DNA of 64,000 bases, from contig NC_083341.1 in the NCBI RefSeq assembly GCF_019175385.1, positions 18,732,203 to 18,796,202 on the forward strand, in the 5' to 3' direction. The position numbers were made by a program, and so were the translations under genes. The notes below the pieces were generated by a model, which made no database searches, was not told where the DNA came from, and saw nothing but the letters and a program-made list of their open reading frames with translations. The stretch's first letter is position 1; each line of letters begins with the position of its first letter. Source of the DNA: Lycium barbarum. Its lineage: Eukaryota > Streptophyta > Magnoliopsida > Solanales > Solanaceae. Shown piece by piece: positions 48,834-61,912 of this stretch.

Positions 48834-50590
48834 AATGGCAAGCAGCGGACAGTCCGATCATGTCAACAACAACGAAATTGTGGCTGAAAATGAGAACAAC
48901 AGTGGGTTACGAAACCTACCTGCAGATCCAATCGACCCAAACTTTGTTGATTCGAGAGAGGCCTCAACCGGCAGAATACCGTGAATCAGGAGAATGTAGC
49001 CTTTCCGGCCACCGATCCCTTGAATACTCATAACTCAATTACTTTATCCCGGGCTCAAGGCCGGAAAACACTGGATACTCCGGATGAGATTAACTTACGT
49101 TTAATATTTAAAATATTGCAGGAACAGGGAACCGCCGTAGCCGAACAGGGGATTGCAATAGCTCAGCTGCAGAGCAAAAATGATAAGGCAGCTCCGGTAA
49201 GGTCAAAAGGGGTCCCCGAACTAAGGAGGGATAAAACACGGATAGTCGAGAGTAATGGATCCGGAGCAGGATCGTCCACTGAAGTTCTGAAGATGCTCGA
49301 GACCTTGGCAAAGCGGGTAGATTCAACAGAGAAGAGGGTGAAAACGTATAACTCTCGGGTGGATCAGATTCCGGGAGCTCCGCCGATTCTGAAAGGGCCG
49401 GATTCAAAGAGGTACACTCAAAGGCCTTTCCCTCCTAGTGCGGCTCCGAAGTTAATCCCGAAGAGGTTCAAGATGCCGTATATCCCGAAATACGATGGTA
49501 CAACGGACCCGCGGGAGCATGTGATTTAGTACACTTTTGCCATAAAAGGCAATGATGTCGAAGAGGATGAAATTGAGTCTGTATTGTTGAAAAAATTTGG
49601 GGAAACACTATCGAAATGAGCATTGACCTGGTATGACCATCTGCTCGAGCATTCTATCACTTCCTTCGAAATGCTCACAGATGCGTTCATCAAAGCCCAT
49701 GTTGGAGCTAAAAAGGTGCAGGCCCGGAAGGCGGACATCTTCCGAATAGCCCAAAGGGACGATGAGTTGTTACGAGAATTTGTGAACCGTTTCCAAAGGG
49801 AACGAATGGAGCTCCTTTCTGTTCCGGAAGAATGGGCTGCACAAGCTTTCACCAAAGGGCTTAATCCTCGGAGCTCGACTGCTTCATTCAAACTGAAAGA
49901 AATTTGTTGGAGTATGAGGCTATAACCTGGGCAGATGTTCATAACAGATACGAATCAAAGATTCGGGTAGAGGATGACCAACTCGAATTTCCCCCGGGAC
50001 CCATAAATATGAGCAAAAGCTCTGAGAGGTCGAGGAAAAATTACGAGCCGGAGTCGTGACCATCAAGGGAAAGGTACCGGCCATACTCTCATTCGGAAAA
50101 ACCAAGCTTCAGGTCGAAAAAATCGAGGATCGGCCCAGTCACTTCTCGGGTAGGGGCGATTAACGGCCGAACGCACGTCAAACAGTCGAGGCCTATCATT
50201 TAGAAGTGATGTTGGGAGTTCGGATAGCAACAAAGACGTACCGAAGATATCAAAGTACAACTTCAACATCAACACCCTGGACCTCGTCTCGGCTATCGGT
50301 CATATCACGGAGGCTAGATGGCCAAGCCACTGAGGTCAGACCCGGGTCAACGGGATCCGAGCGTGGTGTGTGAATATCATGAGACCCATCGGCACAGTAT
50401 TGAAAACTATCATCAATTAAGGGAGGAGGTGGCTCGTTTATTGAAGAATGGCCACCTTCGAGAATTCCTGAGTGAACGAGCCAAAAACCACTACAAAGAA
50501 AGGGAGAGTCACAAACGAGTTGAGCCGGTGGAACCTCAACATGTAATCAATATGATAATTGGGGGAACGGATGCCCTACAAGGCCGGTGA
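48834..50590 (+). pseudogene. Gypsy gag, broken
   Basis: The start ATG 48834 opens MASSGQSDHVNNNE; the frame shifts near 48980 into NQENVAFPATDPL. The conserved block RFKMPYIPKYDGTTDPREHV precedes a TAG at 49527. The Retrotrans_gag core continues as LTWYDHLLEHSITSFEMLTDAF and LREFVNRFQRERMELLSVPEEWAAQAFTKGL (49623-49925), then breaks again. The last piece (50318-50590) carries CEYHETHRHSIENYHQLREEV, the region linking gag to protease in this lineage. At least four lesions. Confidence 0.85.
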
Positions 50591-50699
50591 TGAAACGAAC
50601 AAAGGTTTCCATTGTACGAGAGAAGCGCAACCGGGACTATGTACCCGAGGCTTCCATCTCCTTCAGTAACGAGGATGCAGAAGGCATCATTCAACCGCA

Positions 50700-51069
50700 C
50701 AAAGATGCATTGGTAATTTCTATCCTTATTTTCAAATCATAAGTTACACGTATTTTGATTGACCCAGGTAGTTCAGCTAACATCATCCGGTGGAGAGTGA
50801 TAGAACAGTTGAGGCTACTCGACCAAATTGTACCGGTATCCCGAGTACTCAGCGGGTTCAATATGGCAATCGAAACCACGAAGGGTGAAATTTCTTTGCC
50901 GATTAACATTGATGGCACCATACAGCAGACGGAATTCTACATCATCGAGGGAGATGTGAAATATGATGCTTTGCTCGGTAGACCGTGGATTCATAGCATG
51001 AAAGAGATACCATCAACACTACACCAGTTGCTGAAGTTCCCTACTCCGGAGGAAATAAAAACTATCTGA
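50700..51069 (+). pseudogene. Gypsy aspartic protease region
   Basis: Open from about 50740 with LIDPGSSANIIRW (active-site-like D-x-G-S), VLSGFN and the C-terminal flap/hydrophobic block YDALLGRPWIHSM. DPGSS is a common Tat-lineage form of the DxG motif. It ends at TGA (51067); the linker to RT (51070-51250) is frame-shifted. Confidence 0.78.
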
Positions 51070-51252
51070 GGCGAACAACCCGCAACAAGGGAAATGTTCG
51101 CGGTCGAGGAAGCACCCCTTTTCCTAAAAAAGCTGGATCAAAGAGATGATAAATTAATCGGAGGCAAAGACACCAAATAGCAATTAAAGAATACGGGTTC
51201 GAAAGCGGAGCAGAAGGGATCGGACTCGGCTGGTGAAGAGGACAATTTCGGC

Positions 51253-52730
51253 GTGCCCAGATCTTTTGTATTATCGGATGACTCGGATGCAACCAAATCT
51301 ACCGTGGAGAAGCTGGAACAAGTCATCTTGTTCGAACATCTACCGGATAGAAAGGTATACCTGGGCACGAAGTTAACCTCGGAGCTCAGGAACAAGTTAA
51401 TTGAATTTCTTCAAGCTAATGCCGATTGTTTTGCATGGTCCCATATAGACATGACAGGTGTGCCACGGGAAGTCGCGACCCATAAGCTCAGCCTCGATAG
51501 GAAATTCCCCCCGGTAAAGCAGAAAAGGAGACCAATAGCCGAGCCAAAACATGCCTTCGTAAAAGATGAGATAATAAAGCTTTTAAAAGTAGGCTCTATC
51601 CGGGAGGTAAAATACCCAGACTGGCTAGCTAATGTAGTGGTGGTGCCAAAGAAAGGTAATAAATTTAGATTATGTGTTGACTATAAGGATCTGAACAAAG
51701 CATGCCCGAAGGATTTGTTTCTGATGCCTCACATCGATCGAATGATCGATTCAACGGCCGGGCATGATATGTTAAGTTTTCTCGATGCTTACTCTGGGTA
51801 CAAACAAATCCGGATGCACCCAGAGGATCAAGAGAAAACCTCCTTTATTACCCGATACGGGACTTACTTTTATAATATCATGCCATTCGGGCTAAAAAAT
51901 GACGGAGCAACTTACCAACGCCTAGTTAATGGAATGCTCGAAGAACAGATAGGGAAACTAATGGAAGTTTATATTGATGACATGCTAGTAAAGTCCCTGG
52001 AAATAGAGGACCATTTAAAACATTTGCAGGATACTTTTGATGTACTTCGTGAAACTTAACCCGAAGAAATGTGCCTTCGGTGTCCGATCAGGCAAAGTTT
52101 TTAGGCTTTATGGTCTCGAACCGGGGAATTGAAATTAACTGGGAATTGAAATTAACCCGGACAAGATCAAAGCCATTGAGGATATTGAGGTGGTGAACAA
52201 CGTCAAGGCCATGCAGAGGCTCACCAGAAGGATAGCAGCACTGAGTCGCTTCATTTCGAGGTCTTCAGATAAAAGTCACCGTTTCTTCTCACTACTGAGA
52301 AAGAAGAATGACTTCGTCTAGACACCGGAGTGTCAAAAGTCTTTGCAGGAATTAAAAAGGTACTTATCGAGCCCGCCCCTGCTGCACACGCCGAAGGCAG
52401 ACAAAATAGTTGTTTCTATACCTTGCCGTGTCCGAGGTAGAGGTAAGAGGTATTTTGATCCGAGAAGAAGCAGGTACGCAAGTCCCAATATATTATGTGA
52501 GTAGGACTTTAGGGGATGCGGAGACTCATTATCCACACCTCGAAAAGTTGGCATTGGCATTGGTAAATGCGTCAAGAAAGCTAAAATCTTACTTTCAATG
52601 CCATCTGAAATGTGTAGTAACTACTTACCCGCTAAAAAATGTCATACATAAACCGGAGTTATCAGGTAGACTGACCAAATGGGCCGTAGAGATTAGCGGA
52701 TATGATATCGAGTATAAACCTAGAATAACT
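51253..52730 (+). pseudogene. Gypsy reverse transcriptase and first RNase H, broken
   Basis: RT: KFRLCVDYKDLNKACPKD, MLSFLDAYSGYKQI, YNIMPFGLKN and catalytic YIDDMLVKS, intact to 52059. Loss of frame follows where a 17-bp tandem duplication (GGGAATTGAAATTAACT, 52124-52157) sits. TAG at 52319 replaces the Trp of the conserved F-x-WTPEC. The RT-linked RNase H is then read at 52410-52750 (QVPIYYVSRTL, YPHLEKLALAL, SGYDIEYKPR). Confidence 0.88.
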
Positions 52731-52829
52731 ATTAAGTCTCAAATCTTAGCCGATTTTGTGGCGGACTTTACCCTCGCCATGATTCCCAAGGTCGAGAAAG
52801 AACTATTGCTAACCTTGGGAAAGGCTTCG

Positions 52830-53327
52830 GGTATCTGGTCTCTACACACAGACGGGGCTTCGAACCTAAAAGGTTTCGGGCTGGGCATTGTTCTTAAGAC
52901 CCCCGCCGATGTTGCCATTATACAGCCGATCAGAACTATAAAATTGACTAACAATGAAGCCGAGTATGAGGCTATGATTGCAGGTTTAGAATTGGCTCGG
53001 AGTCTGGGAGCCGAAATAGTGGAAGCAAAAAGCGACTCTCTCTTGGTCGTTAACTAGGTGAATGGCATCTTCAACATCAAGGATGAGCGTATGCAAAGAT
53101 ACTTGGAGAAAACTCAGGTGATACTACACCGGTTTAAAGAATGGACCATGCAACATGTACCCAAGGAACAGAATAACGAAGCCGGTGCATTGGCCAATTT
53201 GGGCTCTTCAGTCAAAGCGGAGGAAATCAACCCTGGTACCGTAGTGCAATGGATGAATTCGGCGGTAGAAAACGAGCAAGCCGAGATAAACACAATGGGT
53301 CTAACTTGGGATTGGTGTAATAGATAA
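52830..53327 (+). pseudogene. Gypsy second RNase H (aRNH), broken
   Basis: LHTDGASNLKGFGLGIVL (first Asp), NNEAEYEAMIAGLELA (Glu), SDSLLVVN (Asp), a TAG at 53055 where the family has Gln (VNQV), then HVPKEQNNEAGALANLGS. This is a second, archaeal/plant-like RNase H after the RT-linked one, the mark of Tat-lineage elements. Confidence 0.85.
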
Positions 53328-53423
53328 ATCGACTACTTGCAAGATGGGAAGCTCCCGAGCGACCCAAAAGAATCATGATCACTCCGGACCAAAGCAGCTC
53401 GATTCTGCTTAATAGACGGTCAA

Positions 53424-54545
53424 TTGTATCGATGGTCTTTCTTCAGACCTCTGGCCAAGTGTTTGGGTCCCGGAGAAACAGACTATGTGATGAAAGAAGT
53501 CCGCGAGGTTATCTGCGGTAATCACTCTGGTGCGGAAGCCTTGGTTCGAAAAATTATCAGAGCCGGTTATTACTGGAACCGGATGGAGGAGGATGCGAAG
53601 AATTTTGTCTGGAAATGCGACGGACGTCAAAGGCATGCCTCGATGATTCATCAATCCGGAGAGTTACGACACCCGGTATATCACCTTGGCCATTCATGAA
53701 GTGGGGAATGGACATCGTCGATCCTCTACCATGGGCACCAGGTAAGGCTCATTTCATTTTGTTTATGACTGACTACTTCTCAAATTGGGTTGAAGCGCAG
53801 GCCTTCGAAAAGATTAGACAAAAGGAGGTTATTGACTTCATATGGGACCATATTATCTGTCGTTGCGGCATCCCGACCGAAATAACTTGTGATAACAGCC
53901 CTTAGTTCATTGGCAGCAAGGTCAATAATTTCCTCGAAGGGTTGAAGATCAAGAAGATAGTATCGACTCCGTATCACCCCGAGTGCAAACGAACAAGCGG
54001 AATCCACGAACAAAATAATAATTCAGAATCTAAGGAAAATACTTGAAACATCGAAACATAAATGGAGGGAAGTGCTGTCGGAGGTATTATGGGCTTACAG
54101 AACTACGTCAAAATCGAGCACGGGAGAAACACCTTTCTCGTTGGTCTACGGGGCTGAAGCTCTAATTCCCGTAGAAGTTGGTGAATCGAGCCTCCGATTC
54201 AAATACGTCACCTGCGGGTCAAATGAGGAGGCTATGGCCGTAAAACTCGACCTGGCGGACGAACTACGCGAAAATGCGGTGGTCCATTTAGCGGCTCAAA
54301 AACAAAGGGAGAGGTACTACAACCGGAGCGCCAATCTTCGACATTTCCGAGTTGGGGACTTGGTACTTCGAAAAGTTACTTTGAATACCAAGAATCCCAA
54401 TGACGGGAAGTTGGGTCCGAACTGGGAAGGGTCGTACAAGATAACCGAAGTAACGGGCAAAGGATCGTACCAACTGAAATCCATGGACGGACATCGGTTG
54501 AGCAATAACTGGAATGTGGCTCATTTGAAGAAATACTGTTGCTAA
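53424..54545 (+). pseudogene. Gypsy integrase, broken
   Basis: Zinc-binding region WKCDGRQRHASMIHQ (53424-53699; the usual CxxC second Cys is displaced). Core: MKWGMDIVDPLPWAPGK with the first Asp, and ITCDNSP with the second, where TAG at 53903 replaces the Gln of PQF. The third acidic residue lies in a frame-shifted stretch (53940-54070). The C-terminal part is clean (54072-54545): LWAYRTTSKSSTGETPFSLVYG and LGPNWEGSYKITEV. Confidence 0.86.
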
Positions 54546-55686
54546 GGTATGGACGGCTACCCTTGTGATTATCTTTTATTAACCTATCCTTTTTGCAGAA
54601 GTAATACCGAATGGAGTTAGGTCTGAAAGCACGTGTTGCACTCTTTTTCTTAGTACGGTTTTGTCCCAAAGTGGGTTTTCTGACAAGGTTTTTAACGAGG
54701 CAACAAGTACCAGCGTGTTACTTTATGAAAACAAGGCAAAGTACCCAGAAACGGAGGGTCTGCCCATCGAGTGTGGACTTAATAGTGCTTACCCGATCAT
54801 GCTGCTCGGATAAACACTAGGGAAGTATCATACCCATGTCGAGGCCTATCCCGGAAAGGTAGAATGGGTTCAACTCACCAAAGCAGATGAAGAAACGCTA
54901 TTAAGTCCTATCCCGGAAAGGTCTTCAAAATTTTATGTCTCTTATTCTTGTGTAAAACCGGACCTTCTGTGTTAGGTTTCGATGTAAGGACCAAATGATT
55001 AAAAACGAATCGTGTCAAGTATTTTCTACGGCAAAAACAGAAGGAAACAGATGAAATCCTCACTTTATGTATGTACAAACACTGGCTATATAATAGAGCG
55101 TTATGAAAGTATGCGTCTAGGACACGTCTTTGTATTAAAAACTCTGTACCGAGAATTATTATCAAAATTCCGCAAAGGCAGCAAGGTTGAAATGAACCAA
55201 GCCCAAAATCATTTAACACCCTCGAGTGGGGATTGCCATCTCAAAACTTGACAAAGGCAAGGATTCAGGCATCCGAACCTAATCTATTATACGTAAATGG
55301 TCGGAAAAGGTTTAAGCGATTTAAAAACTCGACCCGAAATGCCCAATGTGATTCGGAGACGTCTGAATTAATGAAGCATAAATAAGCCCCTCGGGCAAAT
55401 AATTTGATAAAATCCTCGGTCAAAAACCTACTGAATGAAATAAAAACCAATACTCAATGAGTTAAGACAGCCACAATTCGGACAAAAGAAGTGGCTTCGC
55501 ACCTTTGATTATTCCTTACGGGACAAATGATTAAGGCAAATGTCATAACGTACATTCGGATAAAAGAATGAAGAAAACTAAGTCAAAAGGGAAATACACA
55601 TTTCATATATAAATTATGTCTTTACATTTGGACTTTTCACACAAGTCAAAAACAAAAACAAAATAAAGGCTCGTACAGGCCCTGAT
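54546..55686. other. Gypsy internal non-coding spacer
   Basis: Region between integrase and the end of the antisense ORF. Short open frames on both strands show no domain. CGGAAAGGT repeats twice (54851, 54914). Confidence 0.55.
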
Positions 55687-58121
55687 CTACCCGGTATGGT
55701 TGGAACCGGAGTTCTCGAAAACCGTTTGCTCGGAATCTTCATAATCAGCATCGAGAGTTTTCTTGGCCTTATTCGCGATTTCTTTGGCTTCGAGTATTCG
55801 GGCCTGGAGGTCCCCTAACCCTTTTTCAACCTGTTCGAGGGTAACCCTCCGGGATTTCCACCGCTCATACTCGATCCGAATCGTAGAATGGGCCTCGGCA
55901 GTCTCCATGTCGTTAAGAGACTCTTCAAGGTCGGCCTCAGCTTTTTTCAATTTAGCCTCTAGTTCGGAGCTATCTTCAATAAGAGTTATTCGAATTTTAT
56001 TAGCAGATTCAAACTCAGCCTGAAGCACATTATTGGCCTCTGTAGCCTCCTCGAGCTTGCTCTTGAGCTCGTCACTAATCCGAGCTCCAGTCTCGGCTTA
56101 CTGGTCGGCCACCCTCAGTTTCTCCTTGTCATTAGCACTCTCGGATTCAAGCTGGTGATGCCTTTCTGCATCTTCACGGCATCAACTTTGATCGAGTCAA
56201 ATTCACTCCGAAGTTGGAAAATAGTGGCCTTGAGTTCACCAAGCCTCGTAATAAAATTGTCATTGTATCGGTTAAGACCGACATTATACACCTCAAGGAG
56301 CCGGTTATTTTCAACCATTCCGGCCAACTCGGCCTTCAAGCGAAGGTTTTCGGCCTTTGCCGCTTTGAGCTCGGATTGAAGGTTGGGAAGAGCAGCGACC
56401 CGGCTCAACTGATCTTCTTTGTCTTGCAGGAGGAGTTAGAACTTCTCGGTTTCTCGGTCCTAGGCATCCAGTTGGCCTTTTAAGTCTTCAACCTCGTGTT
56501 GGGCATGGACAAAGCCCTCATTAACGAGCATAACACTCTGCAGAAGAAGAAGCAAATTGAGTTAAGAAATTGAATAAACTAGAGTTGAAAATCGCATATC
56601 AATATTATGGAAAGACAAGCATAAAGTTTACCCGGTTGCCTGTATGCATCCCTTTGTTTATAAGGCACTGCCAAGGAACCCAGGCCATTTTTCTCTTATT
56701 CGAAACTAAAATAAGAGGCCTTAGATAGCTTGCTACTCCCACAAGGCGGGATAAAAAGCTACAATCCTCGGGGATGGTGGTCACGGCCGACCTCATCCTT
56801 CTCGGTTCTACACTGGGGGGCGAGAAAATACCTACAAGTCCCTCGCACCCGTTTCAGTGGACCGGCTAGCCGCCCTCGTGGCTCGAGGAATAGGAAGGTG
56901 TACAAACCCGACTGCATCCCCGGTTGCAGGAGGGATATCTGAGAACATGTCATCCAGATTATCGAACCTCAATGCAGGAGTAGGAGAAACCGGAACGGCT
57001 CCAGCAGCCTCGGTAGATACAGGTGCCTCGGATGTAGTGGCTTGGTCGCCACTGGGCAGTGGGCTGGTATCCATTATAGCCTCGTTGTCTGGAGCTGATT
57101 CATCCCTTTGATCAACCTCGGTATCCGAAGATGGGCCAGATCTTCTAGGCCTCTTCACCAAGGGTGCCACTTTAGGCGAAGCATCACCTGAAATGTCAAT
57201 AAATTCAACGGACCTTAAAGGAATCGGAAAACCCCACCTATGTTCGGGGTCGGGATGGAATTTCCTTCTTCAGCTGTGGATGAGGGCGGATTGGTTGTTT
57301 CTTCCTCCAGAACAGAGGCAACGAAAGGGGTCGTACCAACCCTGCGAATAATAATATCGGACTCTGATTCATCCCTCAGGGTTCGAACATCACTTCTCGG
57401 CCTCTTCTTTTTCTGCCCTTTGGCCGAGGGCTTTCTCTATCTCTTACCGGCTACAACAATGAGTCAGTATGCCCCTGCCATATCAAATTCAGAAGTCGGT
57501 GTGGCAGGCTCAGCCATTGGTTCGAGTCTTGGCTCCACCAAACCCTTGGGCAAGCCTGAATACCAAAAGAGTTATAGAAAGAAAAAGCAAAACGGGAGGA
57601 CGCAACCGGATGAAGTGTGCCAACGTGAATTTCTTTTTGGCATTATTGGCCAGTAGGCGGAGGCAGGCCACGTTCCTCCAGATAATCGACCCAATTTGGG
57701 CCAAGGTCACGTTTTCCATTCGGCACATCTTGAGAATAACTGGATCAATTGGAGGATCGAGTTTGAGCATAAATAAATACGTGTAAACGTACAAGAACCC
57801 TTCTTTGTAGTCAGTAATGAAATCGTCGGGCCTGGGAGCTAACACTTGCACCGGATGCTTATCCCATCCACAATCGGCCTGGACCCGAAGGAGGAGATTC
57901 TCTGTAATAGACGAAAGGTATCGCCTTATGTCGAAACCCCTATCCGCGATTAAAGATGGCTTCTCAACATCAAATTCATGGTTGTAATTGGGTCTGGACG
58001 GTATTATGTCCAGGGCAGTCGGTTCCACAAATGTCCTACCTTTGGGTTTTGAAACAGGCTCAGCTCCTGGAGAAGAAACCGAGGGAACGTCCTGGGAAGA
58101 AGAATCGGTGTTGGCTGACAT
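55687..58121 (-). pseudogene. Antisense accessory ORF of the Tat element, coiled-coil protein of unknown function
   Basis: Minus-strand coding pieces: N-terminal 57510-58121 (ATG 58121, MSANTDSSSQ then RGFDIRRYLSSI, PRPDDFITDYKEGFLYVY, DPVILKMCRMENVTLAQIG, LLANNAKKKFTLAHF); a middle Ser/Pro-rich, acidic piece 56832-57170 with KRPRR near its start, a possible nuclear signal; and two coiled-coil pieces, 56115-56408 (ELKAAKAENLRLKAEL) and 55687-56028 (ELEAKLKKAEADLEESL). They share a strand and order, and look like one protein of about 700 residues broken by frame shifts, or spliced. Tat-group elements (Grande, RIRE2-like) are known to carry such antisense ORFs; function unknown. It is not gag or pol. 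Confidence 0.7.
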
Positions 58122-58659
58122 TTTAAAGGAAAAAGAGTGGGTATGGAAATTTGAGGATTCGAAGAGACAGATGAAAGTTTCAAGACGAGAACAAAACAAT
58201 GAAAGGGGAATATTAGAAGGATTGAAGACTCAATTTGACCTTTGATGCAAGAAACTTTGAAGATTCAGATAAAAAGAAGAAGTTAACAAATGAGCAGTTG
58301 ACAAAGAAGTTAACAAATAGGCGAAGAAGTAAAAGGTAGAGAATGAGAAGTGAAAGAGAAAAAATGAGTAGCTTTGGGCCTTATATAGGCGTTCCACTGT
58401 AGCGGTTACAGACAACGACCAATCGATAGGCGACACGTGCCCCAGAATCAATGGGACGTGATTTGAAGTGACATGGGTTAAGACGATTCCCGAGGTCGAT
58501 CACTCAGGACGAGACACGTGGCCGAAGTTAGAAGGACGTGACATTACTGTTCCCGCCAAATTTGAAGATAAGAACGAGCTTATGGAACCACCGATTTTGG
58601 TACTTATCCACTTCCCGTTACTCCGGTAAAACTACGATCCGGAAAGTGTGGGGACTATA

Positions 58660-59213
58660 TGTATACGGTAAAAATCGGGTTAATGTGTGAACGGTGAATC
58701 CGGAGCCGAGGGTAAGTCCAATTGGGCACGAGCATGTTCGGTCTTTTCTTCACACCGGGATATCGTACCGGATGCAATTGACCTGAGAGAAGAAAAGCAT
58801 GTCCGTTGGTCCAGGTACGCCGATCCAAGATCAACGTTTCCATTGGTCCGGTTAACCGGTTGCGATGTTGCCACGCGTCAGGAAACCGTTCTGCCATTTG
58901 CACTGACGACCGTACGGTCCAACCTTATCTTTTTTAGGGTTTCTTTACTCATAAGGGATTTTGTGTTATATTCATGTCCCATAAGGCATACCTATAAATA
59001 TAGGACATTCTTCCCTTTTTTGGGGTTAGCTTTTTTCAGATCTCAACATTGTAATATTAAATATATTGAAGCGCGATCTCTCTCTCTCAGATATTGGTCC
59101 GGATTTTGTGGTGTTTTTCCTTGGCTTTACTTATTCATTCAATATAATATATTACCTAATATTTATATATTTGGCATAAACCACCAATCACAGTACATGT
59201 TCTCACAACAGTA

Positions 59214-59307
<94 letters not shown>

Positions 59308-59416
59308 CAACAAACAAATCCATAGACATTTCATACCAACTAAATAGATTAAAATTCATCCACATATCTTATACCTCACTTACAAATTTAATTGTTACCG
59401 AAATCCGGGGTAAACA
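58660..59416 (+). repeat. 3' LTR of the Gypsy element
   Basis: 757 bp, starts TGTATACGG immediately after the purine-rich tract, ends GGGGTAAACA, followed by TSD GACAC. It carries the matching TATA box (near 58993) and (CA)n(TA)n array. Confidence 0.93.
59214..59305. repeat. (CA)n(TA)n compound microsatellite in the 3' LTR
   Basis: About 12 CA units then about 34 TA units, at the same LTR position as 48507-48613. Confidence 0.95.
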
Positions 59417-60361
59417 GACACTTCTTTCTTTTTCTTATTCGTATTAAACAAAACTAAACACAATTACACACCTAGAGATTTAACTTCAGTACCATATTTA
59501 AATAAGGGGAGCAGGGTCGAGGATGGTTGTCGACGTAGCCATAACTTACCTAGTTGCATATTAGAAAAGGATTCTGATTAACTGGAATTCTACGCCTTAA
59601 TGGAGTTCTTAATTTATTAGCCGAAAAGGCTTCCAAAACTTGTGCCAATGGTTGATCAAAAAGCTGCAGTTGTGTCACGACCTGACTAGGGGCCATGACG
59701 GGTGCCCGGGGTTAACCACCGAGCACCGCTCATACTATTACCTGTCGTACTCATCCTGCTTTTATTCATTATTCTTATACTCAAAATCATAGGAAACCCA
59801 TTTCCATTTTGAAACATATTTACCTTTATATCCACAAGCCTTCCGGCTATCAAAATAATATATACATATACAATGAGGAACTTGTGAGATCATACTACCC
59901 ACACATACGTATCTACGAGCCTCTACTAGAGTGCTAGACATAGGGATGGGACAGGACCCAGTCGTGCCCAAAATACATGTATATACACAAAAGAATAAGT
60001 CAATGGCACCTCCGAAACAATGGAGTGCTCTCAAGTCAGCTAATAGCTCCTACGAGTCTGGATTACCTCCCTGCCTACCTGTGGGCATGAACACAGCGTC
60101 CAAAGAAAAAGGACGTCAGTACGAACATTGTACTGAGTATGTAAGGCATGAATGAAATGAACATAATAGAGAAATCATAAGACATAAGATGAAGATATAA
60201 CCTGCGTAACTTTTAAGGGTGGATACATTTCAGGTATTTATCATATATATAGTCATAGTACATGTATCATCATAACGCATACATCATCGTATCATATATA
60301 TATATATATATATATATATCATCATCATCATCATTAACCCGCGTCCGGGTAACCATCATAT

Positions 60362-60525
60362 GCCGCCCACTAGTGGTGTCATGCCCGGCCCTCTAGGCTC
60401 GGTGTAACCATAGCAGCCCGCCTTAGCGGTAACATGCCTGGCCATTTAGGCACGATGGAATCGTATGCAGCCCGCCTTCGCGGTGACATGCCCGGCCAAC
60501 TAGGCACGGTGGAATCGTATCGTCA
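60362..60525. repeat. 54-bp tandem units in the solo LTR
   Basis: About three units built from GCAGCCCGCCTT, a short variable step, then CATGCC.GGCC...TAGGC.CGGTG. Unit anchors at 60413 and 60467, with a partial unit before. A plain tandem array, not CRISPR. Confidence 0.8.
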
Positions 60526-61775
60526 TAAAGTTAGCATAAACTTATCATTATCACATATCTCATAGGCATATCATAACCTTATCATAACTTAACTTCATTA
60601 TACATTCCTCATTAATCCTACACTAAAACTTGAAGGTAACCATGGCTATGTCGAGCTGACATGAGGTCGTGAACCCTCGACCACGTTATAGAGTGATCAT
60701 AATTGTCATGTCTCACATTGGAGGGGCTAGCATTTTAAGGTGAGTGCACACAAGGAAAAACATCAATGGAACTATACTTAGGATCATTAGCTTCATGGAC
60801 ATCTTATATTACTCTATGATTATTTGTATTTAAACTCATCATCGTCATTATCTTGCTCGTCGTTGTATCTCCTTTCTTTATCATATGCGTAGGTAGGTCT
60901 TTATAGTCATGGACTCATAATTTCTGTTATTTAGGAAGATCGTGGAAAAATAGGAAGGTTCATGCCATAGGAGTCATGCCATAGAAGGAAAGGATTAGCC
61001 TTACATACCTCTTTCGTTTAACAATTCTATTGCTTGATTGTTCTTCTTCAACGCTCACGTTTCTACCTTCAAGAAAATTCGTATTGACATTAGCTAATCA
61101 ATTATAAGAACGTTCTTACTAAAGATAGGGAAAATTGGGAAACATTTCCTTTGTTTATACAACTTTCCTCATTTTACATATCAACTCCCAAACATCCATA
61201 ACAACATTCACAATATTATAAATAACAATCATCATTCATCTACATTATCCACATTTCACAATATCACTCCAATTCCTCCATAATCGTGGTCATAGTTCAT
61301 TACTGCGTTTTCTCACCTTCTAAATGTCACTTATAGCATACTTATAATCACAACATATCAATATTCATGACTCATTCCAAGATACTACTCAAAATGTCAT
61401 TATTCTTACATTCATGACCCATTTTATATACCCTTCTACAATCCAAGTGTTTCAACTTCTCAATACCTTAAACAACATGGTAATACCATAAAACTTACCT
61501 TAGATGGTGTAGGAATAAGCCTTGGGTGGAAATACTCTTCTTGCACCAAAACCCTACTTCACTTCCATTGGAATTTCTTGGCTTGGATGAACTTCAATGA
61601 GTTTCATACACTTGATTTTGTTGGTTTGATGAAGTTGATCACAAATCTCTCTTGGGTTCTTGTGGATGAAGAGTGGAGAGGGTTCTAGAGAATTCTTGAA
61701 GTGTGAAGTGAGGAAATGAAATAATTGAAATGAGGTAGGTCCCTTAGATCAACTTAAAAATTGGACCTGACTCGG

Positions 61776-61912
61776 ACATACGAACCAACATACGGTCCGT
61801 ATCTTTTATACTGGCCGTATGTCTGGCCGTATGTTTGGTCCAGTGGAGGTCTCATTCTGGGCAAAACATACGGCCAGTATATTTTATACGGCCAGTATGT
61901 TGGACCGTATGT
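61776..61912. repeat. Array of ACATACGGCC / GGCCGTATGT half-palindromes
   Basis: At least seven 8-10 base sites in both orientations within 137 bases: 61776, 61790 (full palindrome around ATACGGTCCGTAT), 61813, 61825, 61866, 61887 and 61903. Could be a protein-binding cluster or hairpin; no function known to me. Confidence 0.65.

Noticed and set aside
58687..59214. 175-codon plus-strand frame in the 3' LTR
   Set aside because: It spans the LTR's promoter and TATA region; the 5' LTR frame is broken at the same place, so no selection is evident.
60362..60525. Regularly spaced repeats resembling a CRISPR array
   Set aside because: Plant nuclear context; units are contiguous and the 'spacers' are variants of each other; inside an LTR.
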